From assembly GCF_019207025.1 (NCBI RefSeq), contig NZ_JAEEGC010000136.1:1-33095 (forward strand): 33,095 nucleotides of DNA, in the 5' to 3' direction. The DNA is from Clostridium thailandense (lineage in GTDB: Bacteria; Bacillota; Clostridia; Clostridiales; Clostridiaceae). The notes beneath the pieces are model-generated. The model searched no databases. It was not told the DNA's origin and saw only the letters and a list, made by a program, of their open reading frames with translations. Made by a program: the position numbers and the translations under genes. Of this stretch, positions 1-7,984 are shown piece by piece; positions within the stretch are counted from its first letter, which is position 1; every line of letters begins with the position of its first letter.

Positions 1-128
1 TTTTTCTTAGCTACTATCAAGTAGCTCAAAAGAATTGCTGGTTTACTTTACTTAATAAAAGCTATTTAAGCTTTTAACCTCTGTTTAATTTTCAAGGATC
101 ATCGCCGCTTCATTTAAGCGACTATTCT
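1..128 (-). other. rRNA operon leader with boxA-like antiterminator; 16S gene lies beyond the left edge
   Basis: Read on the minus strand, this is transcribed DNA downstream of two strong promoters and contains no ORF. It has a boxB-like hairpin (CGCTT/AAGCG, 106-120), then TGATCCTTGAAAAT at 88-101. That resembles the boxA antitermination element and the CCTTGAAAATTAAACAG-type sequence common in clostridial rRNA leaders and spacers. A 7-bp hairpin (AGCTACT/AGTAGCT, 9-26) with no T-run follows and may be a processing stem. A 16S gene just off the left edge is inferred; no mature rRNA sequence is visible here. Confidence 0.65.
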
Positions 129-157
129 AGTTTATCAAATCTTTTTGAGTTTGTCAA
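129..157 (-). promoter_or_regulatory. sigma-A promoter P2 (promoter-proximal to the presumed rRNA genes)
   Basis: On the minus strand, TTGACA (152-157) and TAAACT (129-134) are separated by 17 bp. The -35 is perfect and the spacing optimal. It lies 84 bp downstream of a second promoter in the same orientation; such tandem arrangements are typical of rRNA operons. Confidence 0.75.
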
Positions 158-212
158 GTTGTTTTTTATTTTTTCAAAACCACTTTTTACGACGAACTCA
201 TCAAGCTTTTAT

Positions 213-241
213 AGTGTATCATCAAAACTTAGCTTTGTCAA
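213..241 (-). promoter_or_regulatory. sigma-A promoter P1 of the presumed rRNA operon
   Basis: On the minus strand, TTGACA (236-241) and TACACT (213-218) are separated by 17 bp. It reads away from gyrA toward the left edge, upstream of P2 in the same orientation. The stretch 242-426 between it and the gyrA terminator holds no gene; the only pattern noted there is a 10-bp direct repeat (ATTTCTCTAT at 361-370 and 371-380). Confidence 0.75.
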
Positions 242-426
242 CAACATTTTACTAAGTTTTTATCGCATCACTCAGCGACAAGAAATATTGTATCAAAATT
301 ATAACTGAATGTATTTAATAATTGTACTATATAAATATAATTATAGATGATTTTCTCCACATTTCTCTATATTTCTCTATATTTATTATGTTGATACACA
401 CGGCATAGTTTTATTATTTTAAACAT

Positions 427-463
427 AAAAAATACAGGCACTAACTATAAAATCAATGCCTGT
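427..463 (-). terminator. gyrA intrinsic terminator
   Basis: Just downstream of the gyrA stop codon on the minus strand, ACAGGCA (457-463) pairs with TGCCTGT (434-440) and is followed by ATTTTTT. The loop is 16 nt. This closes the dnaA-side gene series before the rRNA promoters. Confidence 0.75.
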
Positions 464-473
464 GCTTTCAGTT

Positions 474-2963
474 TTATTCTTCATTCTCCTGAGTTTTCTC
501 TATCTCATTAGAATTTTCTCCAGAATCTTCATCATCATTCATTTGATCATTGTAATTTATTTTGGCAATAGCAACAACTTTTTGTTCTTCTTCAGTTCTC
601 ATAAGCGTAACACCACTAGTGTTTCTACTAGTAGTCGATATTCCTGATACATTAAGTCTTATAGCCACATTGCTGCTGTTTATAAGCATCATTTCATCTT
701 CATCTTTTACAACTCTTGCTCCAACAATATAACCTGTTTTATCAGTAACTTTATAAGTTATTATTCCTTTACCACCTCTTCTATGAGCAGTATATTCGGA
801 AACAGGAGTCCTTTTACCAAATCCATTTTCACTTATAACTAAAACATCATGATCTTCTGCTACAATATCCATAGCTACTGCTATATCGCCTTCTCTTAAT
901 GTAATGGCTCTTACACCTGTAGCAGTTCTTCCCATTGGCCTTACATCTTTTTCATTAAATCTTATAGCATATCCATTTTTAGTAAAAATAAGAATTTCAC
1001 TTTCACCAGTAGTCATTCTTACTCCTATAAGTTCATCTCCATCTTTTAAGTTAATAGCATTCAATCCATTCTTCCTTATAGATGCATATTGACTAATTTG
1101 AGTCTTTTTGATTACTCCTTCTTTAGTTCCCATTATAAAGTAATTGTCACCATCGAATTCCTTAAAAGTTATGACAGCTTGAATTTTTTCATCTGTAGCT
1201 ATAGGTAGTATGTTTATTAAATTAGTTCCTTTGGCAGTTCTTCCTGCATCAGGTATCTCATATGCCTTTAATTTATGAACTCTTCCTTTATTTGTAAAGA
1301 AAAGAATATTATTATGAGTAGAGGTAATAAATATATGTTCTACAAAATCATCTTCTTTTGTAGCCATTGCTTGTATTCCCTTTCCCCCTCTTTTTTGAGC
1401 AGAATAGGTATCAGCTGATATTCTCTTTATGTAACCAGCATGAGTTAAAGTTATTACTACATCCTCTTCTTGTATTAAATCCTCAATATTTATTTCATCG
1501 TTATTTCTTTGTATTTCAGTTCTTCTTTCGTCACCATATTTATTCTTTATTTCAATAAGTTCTTCTCTTATAATTTCTAATACTAATTCTTCTCTTTCCA
1601 AAACTTCTCTTAAGTGCTGTATTAGTTTAACGAGCTCACTATACTCATCTTCGATTTTTTCTCTTTCTAACCCAGTAAGTCTTTGTAATCTCATATCTAA
1701 TATAGCCTGTGATTGCTTTTCAGAGAGGTTAAATTTATTCATAAGACCGTTTCTTGCTTCTTCTGTATTCTTAGAAGATCTTATAAGATTTATAACTTCA
1801 TCTATATGATCAAGTGCAATTCTTAATCCTTCTAAAATATGCGCACGTGCAAGAGCCTTATCCAACTCAAATTTAGTCCTTCTTCGTATAACTTCCTTTT
1901 GAAAATTCAAATAATGTACAAGAACTTGTTTTAAGTTCAAAGTTTGTGGCTCATTATCTACTAATGCAATCATTATTATACCAAAGGTATCTTGCATTTT
2001 AGTGTGTTTATATAGCTGATTAAGTACGACATTAGGGTTGGCATCTCTCTTTAACTCTATTACTATCCTCATACCATCTCTGTCTGACTCATCTCTTAAA
2101 TCTGATATTCCTTCTAACCTTTTATCCTTAACTAACTCAGCCATATTTTCTATCAGCCTAGCTTTATTTACCTGATAAGGTAACTCTGTAACTATAATTT
2201 TGGATCTTCCATTTTCTTCTTCTATATCTGTCTTTGCTCTTACAATGACTTTTCCTCTTCCAGTTTCATATGCACTTTTTATACCCGATGTACCAAGTAT
2301 TATACCTGATGTAGGAAAATCTGGACCTTTAATTTGAGTCATTAGTTCATATATGCTAACTTCTGGATTCTCTATAAGCATTATTATTCCGTTTATTACT
2401 TCTGTTAGATTATGTGGAGGTATATTTGTAGCCATGCCTACTGCAATTCCAGCTGACCCGTTTACTAGAAGGTTGGGAAATCTAGATGGAATTACTACAG
2501 GCTCCTCCTCTTCACCGTCAAAGTTATCAATAAAATCTATTGCATTTTTATTTATATCTCTTAGCATTTCAAGAGCTATCTTACTTAATCTTGCTTCAGT
2601 ATATCTCATTGCCGCGGCACTATCACCATCTACTGAACCAAAGTTTCCGTGTCCATCTACCAAGGTATATCTTATCGAAAAGTCCTGAGCTAATCTAACT
2701 AAAGCATCATAGACCGCACTATCACCATGTGGATGGTATTTACCTAAAACATCTCCTACAATTCTCGCGCATTTTCTATAGCCTTTGTCAGGTGTAAGTC
2801 CTAATTCATGCATAGAATAAAGAATTCTTCTATGAACTGGTTTTAAACCATCACGTACATCAGGAAGTGCACGGCCTGCAATAACACTCATAGCATAGTC
2901 TATGTAGCATTTTTTCATTTCATGGCTTATGTCTACCGGTAAAATTTTCTCGTTATCAAACAT
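474..2963 (-). CDS. gyrA: DNA gyrase subunit A
   Basis: Breakage-reunion subunit of the GyrA2GyrB2 gyrase, which introduces negative supercoils in an ATP-dependent reaction. The 829-residue product has the winged-helix core with catalytic Tyr121 in AAMRYTEARL. The quinolone-determining region reads HGDSAVYD, so the usual resistance positions are wild type (Ser82, Asp86). The C-terminal beta-pinwheel carries a GyrA-box, QKRGGKG. The last ~25 residues are strongly acidic (QMNDDEDSGENSNEIEKTQENEE region). A TTG at 2966 would add one Met, but the AGAGGT ribosome site (2971-2976) is better spaced for the ATG at 2963. It starts 17 bp after gyrB, so the two are co-transcribed. Identification is secure. 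Confidence 0.98.
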   Translation of the reverse strand: MFDNEKILPVDISHEMKKCYIDYAMSVIAGRALPDVRDGLKPVHRRILYSMHELGLTPDKGYRKCARIVGDVLGKYHPHGDSAVYDALVRLAQDFSIRYTLVDGHGNFGSVDGDSAAAMRYTEARLSKIALEMLRDINKNAIDFIDNFDGEEEEPVVIPSRFPNLLVNGSAGIAVGMATNIPPHNLTEVINGIIMLIENPEVSIYELMTQIKGPDFPTSGIILGTSGIKSAYETGRGKVIVRAKTDIEEENGRSKIIVTELPYQVNKARLIENMAELVKDKRLEGISDLRDESDRDGMRIVIELKRDANPNVVLNQLYKHTKMQDTFGIIMIALVDNEPQTLNLKQVLVHYLNFQKEVIRRRTKFELDKALARAHILEGLRIALDHIDEVINLIRSSKNTEEARNGLMNKFNLSEKQSQAILDMRLQRLTGLEREKIEDEYSELVKLIQHLREVLEREELVLEIIREELIEIKNKYGDERRTEIQRNNDEINIEDLIQEEDVVITLTHAGYIKRISADTYSAQKRGGKGIQAMATKEDDFVEHIFITSTHNNILFFTNKGRVHKLKAYEIPDAGRTAKGTNLINILPIATDEKIQAVITFKEFDGDNYFIMGTKEGVIKKTQISQYASIRKNGLNAINLKDGDELIGVRMTTGESEILIFTKNGYAIRFNEKDVRPMGRTATGVRAITLREGDIAVAMDIVAEDHDVLVISENGFGKRTPVSEYTAHRRGGKGIITYKVTDKTGYIVGARVVKDEDEMMLINSSNVAIRLNVSGISTTSRNTSGVTLMRTEEEQKVVAIAKINYNDQMNDDEDSGENSNEIEKTQENEE

Positions 2964-2980
2964 CAATTACACCTCTTTAA

Positions 2981-4894
2981 TTATATGTCTAAGTTTACTA
3001 CTTTTTTAGCATTTTCCTGTATGAACTCCCTACGAGGTTCAACTTTGTCACCCATCAATATAGTAAAAATTTCATCAGCAGCCATAGCATCCTCAACAGT
3101 AACCTGTAGCAGTGTTCTTTGCTCTGGATTCATTGTAGTATCCCATAGCTGTGCAGCATCCATTTCTCCAAGTCCTTTGTATCTTTGGATATTTGTATTA
3201 TTGTCTTTTCCACCTAATTGCTGAAGTATTCTTTCTAACTCCTTATCATCGTAAGCATAATATTCTTTCTTACTTTTGGCTATTTTATAAAGTGGTGGCT
3301 GAGCTATATATACGTGACCTTCCTCAACAAGCTCTTTCATATATCTATAGAAAAATGTAAGTAATAAGGTTCTGATGTGTGCTCCATCAACATCAGCATC
3401 TGTCATTATTATTATTTTGTTATATCTTATCTTCTCAATATCAAAGTCTTTTGCTATACCTGCACCAAATGCTGTTATCATTGATCTTATTTCTTCATAA
3501 CCAAGTATTTTGTCTAATCTCTGTTTTTCAACATTCATTATTTTACCACGTAATGGGAGAATAGCTTGAAATCTTCTATTTCTTCCTTGCTTTGCAGATC
3601 CCCCTGCTGAATCACCCTCCACCAGATAAATTTCACATTCTAAAGGATCCTTTGAAGAACAATCCGCAAGTTTTCCAGGAAGAGAATTACTTTCTAGAAC
3701 TGATTTACGTCTTGTGAGCTCTCTTGCTTTTCTAGCAGCTTCTCTAGCACGCGCTGCCATTAGACCTTTATCAACTATAGATTTAGCTATTTGAGGGTTT
3801 TCTTCAAGAAACGTACTTACCCCTTCTCCTACTATGCTGTCGACTATACCACGTACTTCAGTATTACCAAGTTTAGTTTTTGTTTGACCTTCAAATTGAG
3901 GATCTATTAATTTTACTGATATAACAGCGGTTAATCCCTCACGTATATCTTCACCAGATAGATTCTTGTCATTTTCTTTTAAAATTCCGAATTTCTTAGC
4001 ATAATCATTAAAAACTCTTGTTAGAGCTGACTTAAATCCTGCAAGGTGTGTTCCACCTTCCACTGTATCTATATTATTAGCAAAAGAAAAAATATTTTCA
4101 GTGTATCCATCATTATATTGAACTGCTATTTCAACAGAATAATCTTCTTTCTTGCCTTCAATATATATAGGTTCCTTATGAACAACCTCTTTATTTCTAT
4201 TTAAATAGGTTACAAAGGATTTTATACCGCCTTCATAATGGAATACTTCTTTTTTTCCTGTTCTTTCATCATCTAAAACTATCTTTATGCCTTTATTTAA
4301 AAAAGCGAGTTCTCTAATTCTTTGTGCTAATGTGTCATAATCATAATCAGTTTCCTCAAATACTTCACTATCAGGTTTAAAGTGGATTTTTGTTCCATGA
4401 TCTTTACTTTCAGCTAGCACAACTAAATCTGTTACTGGTTTTCCTTTTTTGTAAACTTGTTTCCATATGTGACCTTCCCTTTTAACTTCAACTTCACATA
4501 ATTCAGAAAGAGCATTTACAACTGATGCACCAACTCCATGTAATCCACCAGATACTTTATATCCACTACCACCAAATTTTCCACCTGCATGTAATACTGT
4601 CATTATAACTTCTACTGTAGGTTTATGCATCTTTGGATGCATACCAACAGGCATCCCCCTGCCATCATCAATAACAGTTATAGAATTGTCTTGATGTATA
4701 AACACCTCTATATTTCTACAAAATCCGGCTAATGCTTCATCTATGCTATTGTCTACTATTTCATAAACTAAGTGATGAAGCCCTCTCGGTCCTGTACTTC
4801 CTATATACATTCCAGGTCTCTTTCTTACAGCTTCTAATCCTTCTAATACTTGTATTTGACTTTCATCATAAACTTGTTTTTTTTCTTCTGTCAT
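2981..4894 (-). CDS. gyrB: DNA gyrase subunit B
   Basis: ATPase and TOPRIM subunit of gyrase. The 637-residue length is normal for Firmicutes, without the large insert of enteric GyrB. The GHKL ATPase region shows IVDNSIDEALAG (Mg-binding Asn), DDGRGMPVG and GGLHGVGASVVNALS. The transducer domain follows. The TOPRIM domain has EGDSAGGSAKQGR, PLRGKIMNVEK and the metal-binding DADVDGAHIR. The tail contains RYKGLGEM, the conserved GyrA-contact region. ATG at 4894 is preceded by AGGAGG (4901-4906). It sits between remB and gyrA with gaps of 15 and 17 bp, indicating one transcription unit. Identification is secure. Confidence 0.98.
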   Translation of the reverse strand: MTEEKKQVYDESQIQVLEGLEAVRKRPGMYIGSTGPRGLHHLVYEIVDNSIDEALAGFCRNIEVFIHQDNSITVIDDGRGMPVGMHPKMHKPTVEVIMTVLHAGGKFGGSGYKVSGGLHGVGASVVNALSELCEVEVKREGHIWKQVYKKGKPVTDLVVLAESKDHGTKIHFKPDSEVFEETDYDYDTLAQRIRELAFLNKGIKIVLDDERTGKKEVFHYEGGIKSFVTYLNRNKEVVHKEPIYIEGKKEDYSVEIAVQYNDGYTENIFSFANNIDTVEGGTHLAGFKSALTRVFNDYAKKFGILKENDKNLSGEDIREGLTAVISVKLIDPQFEGQTKTKLGNTEVRGIVDSIVGEGVSTFLEENPQIAKSIVDKGLMAARAREAARKARELTRRKSVLESNSLPGKLADCSSKDPLECEIYLVEGDSAGGSAKQGRNRRFQAILPLRGKIMNVEKQRLDKILGYEEIRSMITAFGAGIAKDFDIEKIRYNKIIIMTDADVDGAHIRTLLLTFFYRYMKELVEEGHVYIAQPPLYKIAKSKKEYYAYDDKELERILQQLGGKDNNTNIQRYKGLGEMDAAQLWDTTMNPEQRTLLQVTVEDAMAADEIFTILMGDKVEPRREFIQENAKKVVNLDI

Positions 4895-4909
4895 ATCTAT
4901 CCTCCTATC

Positions 4910-5173
4910 TTAAGGCTCATAATACAGAAGTTCTGATCTTTTTGTTAGTGTTGCTGAAGATATTGGAGAAAAGTAAATTTTACTTTTCTTATCTACTTCA
5001 GCTATTATAAATGACTTAGGTTTATCTTTAGTTATTCTCTGAACAAAACCATCCTCTTCAGCCATTCTTAAAAATTGAATAGTATCAGAACTATACATGG
5101 ATGTTTCCATGTCAAAAATGCCAATTATATCTTTTATTGGCACTACCACATTTTCTCCTAAATGCAGAAACAT
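4910..5173 (-). CDS. remB: RemB/YaaB-like protein (DUF370 family)
   Basis: An 87-residue protein starting MFLHLGENVVVPIKDIIGIF. This is the pattern of the YaaB/RemB family encoded between recF and gyrB in many Firmicutes. Family knowledge: RemA and RemB of Bacillus subtilis act on extracellular-matrix genes, and RemA is a DNA-binding protein; the exact role of the clostridial protein is not established. No membrane segment or enzyme motif is visible. ATG at 5173 has AAAGGGGA upstream, and the gene lies 21 bp after recF. The family call comes from both position and sequence; the regulatory function is inferred. Confidence 0.85.
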   Translation of the reverse strand: MFLHLGENVVVPIKDIIGIFDMETSMYSSDTIQFLRMAEEDGFVQRITKDKPKSFIIAEVDKKSKIYFSPISSATLTKRSELLYYEP

Positions 5174-5194
5174 AAGTTAATCCCCTTTCAAATT

Positions 5195-6286
5195 TCAAAC
5201 TATCTCTACAGTACCACCTTTAACTTTAAACACTTTTGCCTCATTTTTTAAGTATTTTTCTATATGATCTATACCAGTACAAGTAATAAAAGTCTGTATA
5301 TCCCTTATTGAATTCAATATAAATTTTTGTCTATTTGCGTCAAGCTCGGATAACACATCATCAAGCAAGAGCACAGGATAATCACCCGTAATCTCCTTTA
5401 CTATTTTTAAAGAAGCAAATTTAATAGTTAAAACTGAAGTTCTTTGCTGACCTTGAGAACCAAAGCTTTTCGTATCTATTTCATTTATTTTTATACTAAA
5501 ATCATCTCTATGTGGACCCATTGAAGTTGTTTTTCTTTCAAAATCTTTTCTTCTACTGGCTTTTAACAGTTCCAAAAGTTCATGCTCTGCATCATTTATA
5601 TTTTTAATAGATGTCATGTAATGAAATTCGATATTTTCAGTTCCTGATGTTATATCTCTGTGTATCGGCTTTCCATTATCATTTAATCTTTTTATATATT
5701 GTTGTCTCGATTTAGTTATTGCTTCTCCATATTTGGAGAGTTGTTCATCATATACATCTAGCATATATTCATATTTTTCACTATATTTTTTTAAAATCGT
5801 ATTTCTTTCACTTAAAGACTTATTATATTGAACTAGATTGAAATAATACTTTTTACTTAATTTACATAATTCAATATCCAAAAATTTACGTCTAAACGCT
5901 GGAGATTCCTTTACTATTTTTAGGTCTTCTGGCGAAAAGATTACTACATTTAAAACTCCTATAAGTTCAGATATTTTATTAATCTTTATAGAGTTTACAT
6001 TTATTCCTTTTCTTCCTTCTTTAAATATTTTTATTTCTATCTTTTTATCTAATCTTTCTTTTACAACATATAATTTTATATATGCATCACGGCCATCCCA
6101 ATTGATTAGTTCTTTGTCTTTACTTGTTCTAGGTGACTTACCAATACTGCAATAGTATATACTTTCTAAAATATTAGTTTTCCCTTGAGCATTATCTCCT
6201 ATAAAGACATTAACATTTGCATTTAATTCTATAGTCAATTCTTTATAATTTCTAAAATTAATGAGTTGTAAATATTTAATATACAT
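5195..6286 (-). CDS. recF: DNA replication and repair protein RecF
   Basis: SMC-like ATPase of the RecFOR pathway, which loads RecA at single-strand gaps and helps stalled forks. The 363-residue protein has Walker A GDNAQGKTN (residues 30-38), the ABC signature region SFGSQGQQRT and Walker B PVLLLDDVLSELD. There is no coiled-coil expansion, as usual for RecF. ATG at 6286 is preceded by AGGTG. The 101-bp gap to yaaA is the longest on this arm outside the origin and contains a candidate promoter, so recF-remB-gyrB-gyrA may be partly independent of dnaA-dnaN. Confidence 0.97.
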   Translation of the reverse strand: MYIKYLQLINFRNYKELTIELNANVNVFIGDNAQGKTNILESIYYCSIGKSPRTSKDKELINWDGRDAYIKLYVVKERLDKKIEIKIFKEGRKGINVNSIKINKISELIGVLNVVIFSPEDLKIVKESPAFRRKFLDIELCKLSKKYYFNLVQYNKSLSERNTILKKYSEKYEYMLDVYDEQLSKYGEAITKSRQQYIKRLNDNGKPIHRDITSGTENIEFHYMTSIKNINDAEHELLELLKASRRKDFERKTTSMGPHRDDFSIKINEIDTKSFGSQGQQRTSVLTIKFASLKIVKEITGDYPVLLLDDVLSELDANRQKFILNSIRDIQTFITCTGIDHIEKYLKNEAKVFKVKGGTVEIV

Positions 6287-6302
6287 AAAAACACCTAGTT
6301 TA

Positions 6303-6330
6303 ATTATATCATAATATAGTCAATACACAA
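6303..6330 (-). promoter_or_regulatory. candidate promoter upstream of recF
   Basis: On the minus strand, TTGTGT (6325-6330) and TATAAT (6303-6308) are 16 bp apart. The -10 is perfect and the -35 weak. It lies 17 bp before the recF start, so the 5' leader would be very short. AT-rich sequence produces such matches by chance. Confidence 0.4.
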
Positions 6331-6387
6331 TTAACAATAAAACTTTCATAAATTATTATTATACATCATTTATATAATAATTGTAAA

Positions 6388-6594
6388 TTATATTATTTTA
6401 TAAGTCTCTCCATTAAATTCTATTATATCTCCTTTAATGAGTTTTTTTCCCCTTCTTGTTTCAACTTCACTGTTTACTTTTACTTGACCTTCTTGTATAA
6501 ACATTTTTGCCTCAGATCCTAGCGAAACTTCTCCAGTCCATTTTAAAAAAGAGTCAAGTTTAATGAATTCTGTATTGATTTGTATATTTTTCAT
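6388..6594 (-). CDS. yaaA: S4-domain RNA-binding protein YaaA (RlbA-like)
   Basis: A 68-residue single S4 domain encoded between dnaN and recF, the standard Firmicute position. The pattern TEFIKLDSFLKWTGEVSLGSEAK, then VKVNSEVETRRGKKL, is the S4 alpha-L RNA-binding fold. It probably acts in ribosome assembly or RNA binding; family members are small and their precise role is poorly defined. Three in-frame starts exist (TTG 6615, ATG 6609, ATG 6594). ATG 6594 is chosen because GGAG at 6604-6607 is 9 nt upstream and the protein then begins like other family members. The longer starts have no clear ribosome site. Confidence 0.88.
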   Translation of the reverse strand: MKNIQINTEFIKLDSFLKWTGEVSLGSEAKMFIQEGQVKVNSEVETRRGKKLIKGDIIEFNGETYKII

Positions 6595-6619
6595 TTTTAG
6601 TATCTCCATTTCCAAATTT

Positions 6620-7723
6620 TTAATGATTTAATAATCTTACAGGAAGTACTAAATAAGTACAATTATCATTTTCTTTATTTTTAATTACACATGGGCTTAC
6701 TCCACTTGAAAACTCCATTACAATTTCTACTTCATCAATTATTTTTAATACATCAATGAGATATTTTGAGTTAAATGCAATTTGCAGAGGTTCTCCTTGC
6801 AAAATTATACTACTCTCTTCTCTTACCATTCCCAATTGAGAATTAGATGTTATAATCATACTTTCATCCTCAATATTAAGCTTAACAAGATTAGTATTAC
6901 CATCTTTAGCCATTAGTGAGGCTCTTTCTATGCAATTCAATAAATCTAATCTATTAGCAGTAACCTTTAAATTATATTCACTAGGAATTATAGATCTGTA
7001 TTTTATAAAATCTCCTTCTAAAAGTCTAGATATAATTTTAGTTGCACCTAAACTAAAAAGTATATGATTAGGTGTAAATGTAATATTAACATTATCGTCA
7101 TTCTCTTCTAGTATTTTAGATACCTCATTTAAAGTTTTTCCTGGAATTACAGCATTAATTGTATTATCTGTATCTAGAATTTCAGATTTTAATGCTAATC
7201 TATAACCATCTAATGCTACAAGATTTAAATTTCTGTTCTTAGTTTCAAACAATACACCTGTTAATATTGGTCTAGTATCATCTTGAGCTGTAGCAAAGAT
7301 TGTTCCTTTTATCATATTTTTTAATATCCTCTGAGGTATAGAAAATATCATGTTTTCATTTATATTGGGAAGATCCGGAAAATCTTCTGCATTCATATGA
7401 ATTAAAGTAAATCTAGACTTTTGACATAATATCTCAATAGAATTACCATCTATTGTATTGATGTGTATTAAATCATTAGGAAGTTTCCTTATGATCTCAC
7501 CAAAAATTTTAGCATCAATTACAATTTTTCCTTCCTCCAAAATGTTAGCTTTTATTTTAGTTTCTATACTTAAATCTATATCTGATCCCGTTAGAATTAG
7601 TTCATCTCCATAAGCTTTAATTAATATTCCATTGAGGACAGGCATAGTTGATTTGCCTGTAACTGCTTTTTGAGCTGTGGATATACTTTCTTGTAGAATA
7701 GATTTTTCGCATGTAAAGTTCAT
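6620..7723 (-). CDS. dnaN: DNA polymerase III beta subunit (sliding clamp)
   Basis: The ring-shaped homodimeric clamp that tethers the replicative polymerase and recruits repair factors. At 367 residues it has the family length, and it ends with the typical YLVLPVRLLNH region, where the C-terminal peptide-binding pocket residues lie. The N-terminus MNFTCEKSILQESISTAQKAV and the ALDGYRLA segment are family hallmarks. ATG at 7723 has AAAGGAGG upstream. Downstream of the origin's unwinding region and upstream of yaaA, it is probably co-transcribed with dnaA through the origin as well as from local promoters. I found no convincing separate promoter. Confidence 0.98.
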   Translation of the reverse strand: MNFTCEKSILQESISTAQKAVTGKSTMPVLNGILIKAYGDELILTGSDIDLSIETKIKANILEEGKIVIDAKIFGEIIRKLPNDLIHINTIDGNSIEILCQKSRFTLIHMNAEDFPDLPNINENMIFSIPQRILKNMIKGTIFATAQDDTRPILTGVLFETKNRNLNLVALDGYRLALKSEILDTDNTINAVIPGKTLNEVSKILEENDDNVNITFTPNHILFSLGATKIISRLLEGDFIKYRSIIPSEYNLKVTANRLDLLNCIERASLMAKDGNTNLVKLNIEDESMIITSNSQLGMVREESSIILQGEPLQIAFNSKYLIDVLKIIDEVEIVMEFSSGVSPCVIKNKENDNCTYLVLPVRLLNH

Positions 7724-7984
7724 TAAAAATCCTCCTTTATTAACAAAATAATTTATGTATATATAGAGTAGATAATTAAATAATTTCTAGTAGTAATAGT
7801 AGTAGGGGCTGTGATTATGTGGATAATCCATATACACGTTGAAATTGCTTAAAAATAGAGAAAAAATAATTGTGGATAAGTAAATTCAATATAATTAACT
7901 TTATCCACATAAATAAATTAAAAAATAACGATATTTAGTTATCCACATGTTATCCTGATAGTAATATAAACACATGTCAATAAC
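7724..7984. other. oriC: oriC, dnaA-dnaN side (incC-like)
   Basis: An intergenic region of 261 bp with no ORF. Perfect DnaA boxes (TTATCCACA) lie at 7818-7826 and 7871-7879 (minus orientation) and at 7901-7909 and 7939-7947 (plus orientation), so the two pairs converge. A degenerate copy, TTATCCTGA, sits at 7950-7958. With the DnaA-trios at 7788-7805 and the AT-rich flank toward dnaN, this is the probable site of strand opening. The B. subtilis origin has the same arrangement, with the unwinding element downstream of dnaA. Confidence 0.9.
7788..7826. other. oriC unwinding element: DnaA-trios, GC block and DnaA box
   Basis: On the plus strand, six in-phase triplets TAG-TAG-TAA-TAG-TAG-TAG occupy 7788-7805. 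Read 3' to 5' away from the box they are GAT-GAT-GAT-AAT-GAT-GAT, the DnaA-trio pattern (3'-G/A-A-T-5') described for the basal unwinding system of B. subtilis oriC. A GC block (GGGGC, 7805-7809) and a perfect DnaA box (TGTGGATAA, 7818-7826) follow. The opposite side, 7730-7787, is nearly pure A/T, as expected for the melted region. The assignment follows from pattern and position and has no direct experimental support here. Confidence 0.85.

Noticed and set aside
9..26. Hairpin near the left edge as an intrinsic terminator
   Set aside because: No T-run on either strand; more likely part of the rRNA leader.
2353..2688. 111-codon open frame opposite gyrA
   Set aside because: It lies wholly within gyrA on the other strand, has no ribosome site and has a shadow-type composition.
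2964..2966. TTG start for gyrA giving a Met-Met N-terminus
   Set aside because: It is only 3-4 nt from the AGAGGT ribosome site; the adjacent ATG at 2963 has better spacing.
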